Positions 1 through 4,927 of a stretch of DNA of 6,638 bases are shown here, piece by piece. Under the pieces are notes generated by a model that saw nothing but the letters and a program-made list of their open reading frames with translations, was not told where the DNA came from and ran no database searches. Source of the stretch: Candidatus Rokuibacteriota bacterium (GTDB lineage Bacteria; Methylomirabilota; Methylomirabilia; Rokubacteriales; CSP1-6). Location of the stretch: contig JACQCN010000020.1 of assembly GCA_016201575.1 (NCBI GenBank), positions 1 to 6,638 of the forward strand, in the 5' to 3' direction. The position numbers and the translations under genes were made by a program. Numbering within the stretch: the first letter of the stretch is position 1; every line of letters begins with the position of its first letter.

Positions 1-329
1 GCCGCCACCGCGGCGACCGCATCGCCCACCATCCGCACCTTCTCCGTGCAGAGCGCCTCCTCGTCCTGGGAGACCGGGAGGATGCCGAACTTCACGCGGG
101 GCAGGTCGGCGCCGGTGATCACGCCGTACACGCCGGGCAGGGCCCGGGCGCGGGCGGTGTCGATCCGCACGATGCGAGCGTGGGGATGGGGCGAGCGCAG
201 GAGCTTGCCGAAGGCCATGCGGGGGAGGGCTAGGTCGTCGGCGAACTTCGTGTCGCCGGTCACCTTCGCCCACGCGTCGATCTTCGGGAGCGGCCGGCCG
301 ACGACGCTGAACCGCTCCTTGCCGTCCAT
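1..329 (-). CDS. Molybdopterin-binding hydroxylase large subunit, N-terminal fragment (xanthine dehydrogenase / 4-hydroxybenzoyl-CoA reductase alpha-like)
   Basis: This is the first 109 residues of the large, molybdenum-cofactor-binding subunit of a xanthine dehydrogenase-family enzyme. The gene runs off the left edge. The ATG at 329-327 shares its A with the TGA of the small subunit, so the two are translationally coupled. Seen in the translation: a start beginning MDGKERFSVVGRPLPKIDA, then AKVTGDTKFADDL, SPHPHARIVRIDTARA, LPGVYGVITGADLP and KVRMVGDAVAAVA. These are the conserved N-terminal blocks of the family. The block with FGILPVSQDEEAL before KVR resembles 4-hydroxybenzoyl-CoA reductase alpha subunits, which dehydroxylate 4-hydroxybenzoyl-CoA, but aldehyde or CO dehydrogenase-type relatives share most of it. 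The active site and Mo-pterin loops lie outside the window, so the substrate cannot be assigned. Family assignment is firm; substrate is a guess. Confidence 0.9.
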   Translation of the reverse strand, partial: MDGKERFSVVGRPLPKIDAWAKVTGDTKFADDLALPRMAFGKLLRSPHPHARIVRIDTARARALPGVYGVITGADLPRVKFGILPVSQDEEALCTEKVRMVGDAVAAVA

Positions 330-811
330 CACGCCCGGCCTCCCGTGGCGCGAAGCGCCGCGAGCTCGACGGCGTCGAGGATCTTCGTGTAACCGGTGCA
401 GCGGCAGAGGTTACCGGCCAGCGCGGTCCGGATCTCGTCGCGGGTCGGTCTCGGGTTGCGGTCGAGCAACGCCTCGGCGGTCAGGAGCATGCCCGGCGTG
501 CAGTAGCCGCACTGGGCGGCGCCCAGCTCGGCGAAGGCCTGCTGGAGCGGGTGGAGGCGGCCGGGCGGGGCCATGCCCTCGACGGTGGTGATCTCCCGGC
601 CCTCGAGCTCCACGGGGAGCGCCAGGCACGAGAGCACCGGCTCGCCGTCGACCAGCACGGTGCAGGTCCCGCACTCGCCCAGCTCGCACCCGTGCTTGGT
701 GCCCGTGAGGCCCATCTCCTCGCGCAGCACTTCCAGCAGCGTCTTGTGGGGCGCCGCCGCCACGTCGTGGTCCTCGCCGTTCACGCGGAGCCGGAGCAGA
801 GTCTTGGGCAC
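329..811 (-). CDS. [2Fe-2S]-binding small subunit of molybdenum hydroxylase (CoxS/XdhC/HcrC-like)
   Basis: This 160-residue electron-transfer subunit of a molybdenum hydroxylase carries two [2Fe-2S] clusters that pass electrons from the Mo site to a flavin subunit or other acceptor. The N-terminal plant-ferredoxin-type domain has Cys42, Cys47, Cys50 and Cys62 (CELGECGTC, then a further Cys). The C-terminal helical domain has Cys101, Cys104, Cys136 and Cys138 (QCGYCTPGM and GNLCRCTGY). All eight cluster ligands are present and the length is normal for the family. The start is the GTG at 811, chosen because AGGAG (823-819) lies 7 nt upstream and the product then begins MPKTLLRLRVNG, the usual family start. 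It overlaps the large-subunit gene by one base. No FAD-binding (CoxM-type) subunit lies upstream in the window, so it is either downstream beyond the left edge or absent. Cytoplasmic. Confidence 0.96.
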   Translation of the reverse strand: MPKTLLRLRVNGEDHDVAAAPHKTLLEVLREEMGLTGTKHGCELGECGTCTVLVDGEPVLSCLALPVELEGREITTVEGMAPPGRLHPLQQAFAELGAAQCGYCTPGMLLTAEALLDRNPRPTRDEIRTALAGNLCRCTGYTKILDAVELAALRATGGRA

Positions 812-839
812 GGGTTAACTCCTGCTTATTTTGGGTTAA
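812..839. repeat. Direct repeat GGGTTAA, 21 bp apart
   Basis: GGGTTAA occurs at 812-818 and again at 833-839 on the plus strand. The centre-to-centre distance is 21 bp, close to two DNA turns. The copies flank the predicted transcription start and the ribosome site of the hydroxylase operon. This is the geometry of a two-site operator for a dimeric regulator, but two 7-mers could also coincide by chance. Confidence 0.35.
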
Positions 840-867
840 GCATAGATGAATCAAACGGCCCAGGCAA
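839..867 (-). promoter_or_regulatory. Candidate sigma70-type promoter for the molybdenum hydroxylase operon
   Basis: Reading the minus strand, TTGCCT (867-862) is followed after 17 nt by TATGCT (844-839). Each hexamer matches the sigma70 consensus at 4 of 6 positions. Transcription would begin near 832, leaving a leader of about 20 nt that contains the AGGAG ribosome site before the GTG at 811. Position and spacing fit well, but the match is imperfect and the organism's consensus is unknown. Confidence 0.4.
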
Positions 868-1293
868 GAGTTGTGTAGCGAGGCCCGGCTCCAGCGAGCC
901 CTTGAACCCGGCGCGGCTCGCCCGCGGACCGCATCCTGTTCCATACGGTCAATCGCCAGTCGCAATTGCCCCTGGATTGTGCTTGCCGCCGTCCAGTCCG
1001 ATCGGCTACGTTCGAGCACAAAAAGGGCCCTCGGATGCGCACCATTCAGTTCAGTCGAGGAGACCGGGATCGTACATGCCAGGGTCGACTGAAGCGCCTG
1101 CTCGATCGCTCGCCTTCCGCGAGACCGGGCCTGTCGAAAGGCCTGCCGTGATGAGCCATACAGAACTGCACAGCCGTATAATGCAGTCCCGGACAGATAG
1201 CGTTGCGTTCCCAGACGAAACACCACACCTGAGCAGCGAAACTGGCCGGTTGGCCGTGACCAGGTGATCTCCGTGGCGCAGAACCGCGGGGAA
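868..1293. other. Non-coding or unassigned stretch
   Basis: About 430 bases with visibly lower and less ordered third-position GC than the flanking genes, and no translation I recognise on either strand. It contains a perfect 9-bp inverted repeat, TTCAGTCGA (1050-1058) with TCGACTGAA (1085-1093). It also has a 6-bp pair ACTGCA (1165-1170) / TGCAGT (1182-1187) around a TATAAT at 1177-1182. No good -35 box accompanies that hexamer. The right-hand end may hold eroded coding sequence continuing from the membrane protein remnant. Confidence 0.5.
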
Positions 1294-1495
1294 CCCTCGC
1301 TCATGGAGACCGAGCGCGTTGAGACCGAGCAGGCCCAGCACCGAGGCGACGAGGGGCACCGAGGACGGGCCCCTGGCCTCGGTAGGCGGTGCGGAAGGAG
1401 CACACGACGTTCATCGCCACGACCATTCCGGCGAGTGCGAGCAGCGCGTAGCCGACGGCCGCGATCGCGCCGACGAGCGCCGCCCACGCGCTCAC
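1294..1495 (-). pseudogene. Small membrane protein gene, frameshifted
   Basis: A GTG at 1495 opens a frame with very high third-position GC whose product starts MSAWAALVGAIAAVGYALL and forms one clear membrane helix (about residues 3-31), ending in RTAYRGQGP. From about position 1370 the coding signal moves to another frame that reads SSVPLVASVLGLLGLNALG (from about 1372 to 1294), a second hydrophobic helix. Removing one G from the GGGCCCGTCC stretch would join the two into one two-helix protein of a common small inner-membrane type with a short polar loop. As written, the first frame runs to a stop at 1301 without the second helix. It lies 81 bp downstream of the PilZ gene on the same strand. 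The function is unknown. A single-base sequencing error is as likely as true inactivation. Confidence 0.45.
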
Positions 1496-1576
1496 GCCCC
1501 GCCGGGCGTCATCGCCGTCTCGTCACCGGTCGTGAGGCGCTAGACATCAGCTGGCCGGCGCGCGACGCCCGAGACC

Positions 1577-2125
1577 TCATACGTGCTGTCTGGCAAGCAG
1601 TGACGCCAGGGAGGTGAAGTGCTCCGTGCCGCAGGATGGACACTGCGGATACGCACTCGGAAACACGCGGTCGCAATCGCCGCAGAGCCGCGCCTCCTCG
1701 AGGGGGAAGTGCGTGTTGACGGTGATCGCGGTGTTCTCCTTGCGCCGCTTTGGTCGTTTGACCCGTGCTCGGGGCCGCGGTCGAGCGACTACGAAGTGAA
1801 CGGAAACCGAGCCAAGCAGGCGCCCCAACCTGCTGCCACGGCCGTTCGCTATGCTCACCGAAGTGCCATCGATGACCGCCAGGGCCGCCGCCTTCGCTTC
1901 AAGTCGCGCCAGTTCGACGGGAGCGCTCAGCCATTGGGCGCCGACTCTGATCTCGAGCCGGTACTGGCGTCCGTCCGACAACGGAGGCGCCGCATGATGA
2001 AAGGCCACTCCGATGCTGTGAAGGCTGATGTCGATGGCCTCGGCCTCGATGAAGTTCTTCCGATCCAGCCACAGGCGCACGGGAACCTGGACAGGGTAAC
2101 GGGGCCGCTTCCGACGTTCGCTCAC
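1577..2125 (-). CDS. PilZ-domain protein with C-terminal zinc-ribbon motif
   Basis: This is a 182-residue protein. PilZ domains bind cyclic di-GMP and relay it to motility, secretion or polysaccharide machinery. The N-terminus shows the PilZ RxxxR arginines (Arg5 and Arg9 in SERRKRPRYPVQVPVRL). The second motif region is AIDISLHSIGVAF with Asp32 and Ser34, but Ser37 stands where DxSxxG normally has Gly. The beta-barrel ends near residue 85 (APVELARLEAKAAALAVI). A basic linker follows (residues 115-131, rich in Arg, Lys and Pro). Then comes CGDCDRVF with Cys148 and Cys151, followed by Cys162 and Cys165 (C-x2-C-x10-C-x2-C), a likely Zn ribbon. The frame stays open upstream to 2410, but the GTG at 2125 has a strong GGGAGGT site 6 nt before it and starts at the domain edge. 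The ribbon could once have been a separate gene: AAGGAG lies before residue 132 but no standard start codon follows it. Confidence 0.75.
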   Translation of the reverse strand: MSERRKRPRYPVQVPVRLWLDRKNFIEAEAIDISLHSIGVAFHHAAPPLSDGRQYRLEIRVGAQWLSAPVELARLEAKAAALAVIDGTSVSIANGRGSRLGRLLGSVSVHFVVARPRPRARVKRPKRRKENTAITVNTHFPLEEARLCGDCDRVFPSAYPQCPSCGTEHFTSLASLLARQHV

Positions 2126-2131
2126 GCTGGT

Positions 2132-2138
2132 ACCTCCC
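2132..2138 (-). promoter_or_regulatory. Ribosome binding site of the PilZ gene
   Basis: On the minus strand GGGAGGT (2138-2132) lies 6 nt before the GTG at 2125. It settles the start there instead of at the more upstream start at 2410, whose extra 95 residues show no domain and irregular codon use. Confidence 0.7.
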
Positions 2139-2788
2139 TTTGTCGAGCCAAGCGTCGGAGGAGCAAGTCGAGCGCCATTCTCGTAAGTGGCCGTCGCGGT
2201 CGGGAAAATTCGCCGCCGGACGCCCGTCGCGATACCAGGGAGGCGTGCCAACAGGGCAGGCTTGTGCCCATGTGGCGAGAGCAGACGGAACTGAATTAGA
2301 CCCATCCTCGACAGTTGTCGGTTGAATCGACCTCGAACCACCCGGCGCGGACGCGAAGGTAGCGCCAGCAGCCCCGGTCGCATCTGGAAGAGAAGCTGCC
2401 GTCCCACCACCGCACGAATCCCGTTGAGGCCACCACCATCGTTGACACAGTCCCTCGGATTCGAGATCCGTGGGGTTGCGATCGCGACCTAGCGCGTTGA
2501 TCTGGGTCTCGAAACTCTTCGATTTGACCTGCACGAGCGTCCGCGAGCCGCACGTTGGCCGACGCCGCAACCCCCGGCGTGACGCCGTCGCTCTCCAACG
2601 CGACACGAGGACGCCCCGCTCAAGCCCGTGCGCGCCTGGATTTGCCCACCTGGCCACGGCGCAGGATTCTCGGCGCCCTCGCGTCCGTAAGCTCCACGCA
2701 CCAAACCGAAGACGCGACGGTCCGCGAAGACTCGGCGAGCCGCGCGAAGTATCATAGGGGCCTCTAACCATCGAGCGATCGGGAAATG
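2139..2788. other. Long intergenic stretch without a recognisable gene
   Basis: About 650 bases between the divergent PilZ and cyclase genes. Several open frames of 80-320 codons exist on both strands, but they have Arg/Ser/Pro-rich translations, no consistent third-position GC, no ribosome site and no motif. A TTGACA at 2442-2447 (plus) has no matching -10 at normal distance. Any PilZ promoter should lie here on the minus strand, but I could not pick one. It may be decayed coding DNA. Confidence 0.5.
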
Positions 2789-2825
2789 CCCTCCAAGACC
2801 TCGCTAGAGCCCGCCGCCTGGAGGG
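2789..2825. repeat. Inverted repeat CCCTCCA / TGGAGGG
   Basis: CCCTCCA (2789-2795) and TGGAGGG (2819-2825) form a perfect 7-bp stem with a 23-nt loop. It lies about 20 bp upstream of the candidate -35 box facing the cyclase. It could be an operator or a weak hairpin; there is no U-tract, so an intrinsic terminator is unlikely. Confidence 0.3.
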
Positions 2826-2845
2826 GCGCGCCATCCGGTTCCGCC

Positions 2846-2874
2846 TTGACAGGCGGGTGAGAGACCGATACAAG
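2846..2874 (+). promoter_or_regulatory. Candidate sigma70-type promoter facing the cyclase
   Basis: A perfect TTGACA (2846-2851) is followed after 17 nt by TACAAG (2869-2874, 4 of 6 matches to TATAAT). It points toward the cyclase, whose ATG is about 240 nt downstream, implying a long leader. The hexamer is exact, but the -10 is weak and the leader is long for a simple promoter. Confidence 0.35.
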
Positions 2875-3092
2875 AACTGGCACAGATCCCGAACGAGTTC
2901 CTGCTGGAGTGCCGAGTGTGCCCTCGGGTTCGTCGACGTCGTATCGAGTCTCGCAACGCCGCGGCTGATTCGGCCGCATCGGTCCTGACGCCCCCGTCGC
3001 TTCGCCGCTCAGCTCGAGCGGCCACGTACGTCTCGGTCGTCGCTCCTTCAGCGCCTTGCATCTGGTCCTTTCTGAACGGCCCGCGGGATTCG

Positions 3093-3110
3093 CCGCATCC
3101 TGCGGGAGGA
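3093..3110 (+). promoter_or_regulatory. Ribosome binding site of the cyclase, overlapping a small hairpin
   Basis: GGAGG (3105-3109) lies 6 nt before the ATG at 3116 and fixes the cyclase start. CCGCA (3093-3097) and TGCGG (3101-3105) can pair across a 3-nt loop, so the stem touches the first base of the ribosome site. The ATG at 3056 in the same frame lacks such a site and lies outside the conserved domain. Confidence 0.45.
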
Positions 3111-3115
3111 TCTCG

Positions 3116-3880
3116 ATGAGCGAGGAGCGCCGCCAACTCGCGACGATCATGTTCACCGACGTGGTCGGGTACAGCGCGCTGACCCAGAAGAACGAGGCCC
3201 TGGCCCTCACTCTGCTCGACGAGCAACGCCGGCTGCTTCGGGCGCTCTTCGCCGAGCACCGGGGCCGTGAGATCGAGGCCGTGGGTGACGGGTTCTTCGT
3301 TGAGTTCGGCGGCGCCCCCGACGGCGCCCGCTGTGCCGTGGCGATCCAGCAGAAGCTCTTCGAACGCAACTCAACGCGGTCGGCTGACCAGCGGATCCAG
3401 GTGCGGATCGGGCTCCACTTGGCCGATGTGGTCCATCGGGAGAACCGCGTGCACGGCGACGGTGTCAACATCGCCGCGCGCATCGAGCCGCTGGCGGAGG
3501 CCGGCGGGATCTGCCTCTCCGAGGACGTAGCGCGGCAGGTCCAGAACAAACTCGAGCTGCCGCTGCGCAAGCTCGGCAAGGGCGACCGGTGGACATCTAC
3601 CGAGTGGCGCTGCCCTGGGGCCGGAGGCATCTGCCATTCTCGGAGCGCGTGGCCTTCGCCTTGGGCCGGCGGAGGACACGCCGGATTGCCGTCGGCGGAG
3701 CGGCCTTCCTCGTCGTTCTTGCTGTCGCCGGCGCCTATGTCTCGCAACGAATGGGAGGGCACACACGGGTGGCGAGCCCTTCTCGACGAAGCACGACTGG
3801 AGATACGAGAAGCCGATCGGCCCGTGGACGCTCGTGACGTTCGTCGACGTCGGCGGCACGGCTCACCAGCTTGCCTATGA
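3116..3880 (+). CDS. Class III adenylate/guanylate cyclase, frameshifted after the catalytic domain
   Basis: The first about 156 residues are a near-complete class III nucleotide cyclase domain, which makes cAMP or cGMP from ATP or GTP. Metal ligands are Asp15 (IMFTDVVGYS) and Asp58 (AVGDGF). The transition-state Asn118 and Arg122 lie in GDGVNIAARIEPLAEAGG. The usual adenine-selecting Lys is Glu54 here, and the Asp of the DxWGDxVN-type motif is Arg111. Conservation holds through NKLELPLRKLGKG (residue 156, base 3583). The expected ELKNI-type strand is then missing and the frame is wrong, so from residue 158 to the stop at 3880 the tail is non-homologous (254 residues in total). The true continuation, PVDIYRVALPW, is in frame +1 from 3586. 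Joining them suggests loss of about 16 nt. The start ATG has GGAGG 6 nt upstream. The protein as written probably folds poorly, because the lost strand belongs to the cyclase core. Confidence 0.8.
   Translation: MSEERRQLATIMFTDVVGYSALTQKNEALALTLLDEQRRLLRALFAEHRGREIEAVGDGFFVEFGGAPDGARCAVAIQQKLFERNSTRSADQRIQVRIGLHLADVVHRENRVHGDGVNIAARIEPLAEAGGICLSEDVARQVQNKLELPLRKLGKGDRWTSTEWRCPGAGGICHSRSAWPSPWAGGGHAGLPSAERPSSSFLLSPAPMSRNEWEGTHGWRALLDEARLEIREADRPVDARDVRRRRRHGSPACL
3586..3837 (+). pseudogene. Out-of-frame C-terminal part of the cyclase with membrane anchor
   Basis: This frame begins PVDIYRVALPW, the family's characteristic end of the cyclase domain. It continues through a basic stretch (GRRRTRR) into a single hydrophobic helix, RIAVGGAAFLVVLAVAGAYV (3682-3741). 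The intact ancestor was therefore a cytoplasmic cyclase anchored by a C-terminal membrane helix, a known layout in which a periplasmic or TPR region may follow. It has no start codon of its own with a ribosome site; the GTG at 3589 is internal to the domain. After about 3755 the translation becomes Ser/Arg-rich and loses coding character up to its stop at 3837, so a second frame change probably lies there. Confidence 0.65.
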
Positions 3881-3975
3881 TCACCGAATCCGGGGCGCCG
3901 GCCCTCACCCCCTGAAGGAAGGCATCTCAGCGGGCGCTGCTCGGCTACTTCTACCGCGAACACGACCCCGCTTGA
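3771..3975 (+). pseudogene. Remnant coding segments in shifting frames before the CoA-transferase operon
   Basis: From 3771 to 3860, 29 of 30 codons end in G or C in one frame, giving GEPFSTKHDW, then RYEKPIGPWTLVTFVDVGGT, a Trp-rich, protein-like sequence. After that the signal fades. From 3919 to 3975 another frame reads KASQRALLGYFYREHDPA and stops at TGA 3973-3975, which looks like a genuine C-terminus. Between them a third reading (ARLTSLPMITESG, about 3859-3897) is also GC3-rich. I do not recognise the family. It could be the periplasmic end of the cyclase protein or a separate small exported protein. In either case at least two frame changes separate the pieces. Confidence 0.4.
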
Positions 3976-4006
3976 AAACCCGCGTCCGGCCTGTAGAGTA
4001 TGCCCG

Positions 4007-4927
4007 GTGTCCGCCTCCAAGCTCTGTTCGATGCGGGACGCCGTCGCCCGCTTCGTCCCCGACGGCGCCTCGATCTGCCTGGGCGCGGCGCTGGAGGCCT
4101 GCATCCCGTTCGCGGCCGGCCACGAGATCATCCGGCAGGGCAAGCGCGACCTCACCCTGATCGGCCCGATCTCCGACATGCTGTTCGACCAGATGATCGG
4201 CGCGGGCGCCGTCGCCCGCGTCATCGCGGCGTGGGTCGGCAACGTCAGCGCGGGGCTCGGCCACAACTACCGGCGCGCCGCCGAGCGCGGCCTCCCCCGC
4301 CCGCTCGCGGTGGAGGATCACTCGAACCTGACGCTCTCGCTCGCGCTCCTGGCCGGCGCGCTCGGCGTGCCCTACATCCCCACGCGCTCGCTCCTCGGCT
4401 CCGACATCCCCGTGTCCAACCCGCGGTTCAAGACCGCGCCCGACCCCTGGACGGGACGCCCGACGCTCCTCGTGCCCGCGCTCACGCCCGACGTCGCCAT
4501 CGTCCACGTCCAGCGCGCGGACGCGCAGGGCGACGGCCACGCGTGGGGCCCGCTCGGCGTCACCCGCGAGGCCGCACTAGCCGCCCGGCGCGTGATCCTG
4601 GTCGCCGAGGAGCTCTGGCCGGCCGAGCGGATCCTCGCCGACCCGAACCTGGTCCTGGTGCCGGCGGTCAAGGTCGCGGCCGTCGTTCACGAGCCGTGGG
4701 GCGCGCTGCCGTCGCCGGTGCAGGGCTGCTACGGGCGCGATCACGAGCAGTTCACGCACTATCATGCGGAGTCGAGGACCCCCGACGGGTTCCGGGCGTG
4801 GCTCGAGCAGTGGGTGCTCGGCGTGGGCGACTGGAAGGGGTTCCTCGACCGGCTCGGCGCCGAGCGGCTCGAGCGGCTCCGGGTCCGGCGGCACCTCCCC
4901 AGCGAGCCGCTCGACTACGGCGCATGA
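4007..4927 (+). CDS. Family I CoA-transferase, subunit A (glutaconate CoA-transferase / IpdA-like)
   Basis: This 306-residue subunit A belongs to a two-subunit family I CoA-transferase, the class that includes glutaconate CoA-transferase and IpdA of steroid-ring degradation. The enzyme moves CoA between carboxylic acids through a thioester on a glutamate of subunit B. Conserved blocks are VPDGASICLGAALEA (18-32), AAGHEIIRQGKRDLTLIGP (36-54), SDMLFDQMIGAG (57-68), AAWVGNVSAG (74-83), YIPTRSLLGSD (123-133), DVAIVHVQRADAQGDGHAWG (162-181) and DHEQFTHYHAESR (245-257). Length and order are normal and the gene appears intact. The start is the GTG at 4007; ATG at 4031 is an alternative that still precedes the conserved region, and the ribosome site (GAG, 3996-3998) is weak. 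Its stop overlaps the subunit B start (ATGA). The substrate cannot be read from the sequence. Confidence 0.93.
   Translation: MSASKLCSMRDAVARFVPDGASICLGAALEACIPFAAGHEIIRQGKRDLTLIGPISDMLFDQMIGAGAVARVIAAWVGNVSAGLGHNYRRAAERGLPRPLAVEDHSNLTLSLALLAGALGVPYIPTRSLLGSDIPVSNPRFKTAPDPWTGRPTLLVPALTPDVAIVHVQRADAQGDGHAWGPLGVTREAALAARRVILVAEELWPAERILADPNLVLVPAVKVAAVVHEPWGALPSPVQGCYGRDHEQFTHYHAESRTPDGFRAWLEQWVLGVGDWKGFLDRLGAERLERLRVRRHLPSEPLDYGA

Noticed and set aside
1154..1187. Perfect TATAAT at 1177-1182 inside a small palindrome, as a plus-strand promoter
   Set aside because: No acceptable -35 hexamer at 15-19 nt upstream and no plus-strand gene downstream for it to serve.
411..1487. 358-codon minus-strand frame spanning the small subunit and the upstream gap
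   Set aside because: Over 411-811 it is the wrong frame of the iron-sulfur subunit, and the upstream part has no coding bias or recognisable motif.
1504..1570. GGGCGTC / GACGCCC inverted repeat downstream of the PilZ gene considered as a terminator
   Set aside because: The 53-nt loop is too long and there is no U-tract; it is likely chance in GC-rich DNA.
1619..2299. 226-codon plus-strand frame opposite the PilZ gene
   Set aside because: Antisense shadow; the minus strand has the motif-bearing protein and a strong ribosome site.
2310..2360. GGTTCGAGG-like stretch on the minus strand considered as a tRNA T-arm
   Set aside because: No acceptor stem, D-arm or anticodon arm can be drawn around it.
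2126..2410. N-terminal extension of the PilZ protein to the start at 2410
   Set aside because: The 95 extra residues carry no domain, and the GTG at 2125 has an excellent GGGAGGT site and sits at the PilZ domain edge.
1899..2873. 324-codon minus-strand frame overlapping the PilZ gene
   Set aside because: It is an alternate frame of the PilZ domain over its last part; the remainder lacks coding bias.
2764..4266. 500-codon open frame on the minus strand across the cyclase region
   Set aside because: It is antisense to the recognisable cyclase and CoA-transferase A; low-complexity Ser/Arg/Pro translation with no ribosome site or motif.
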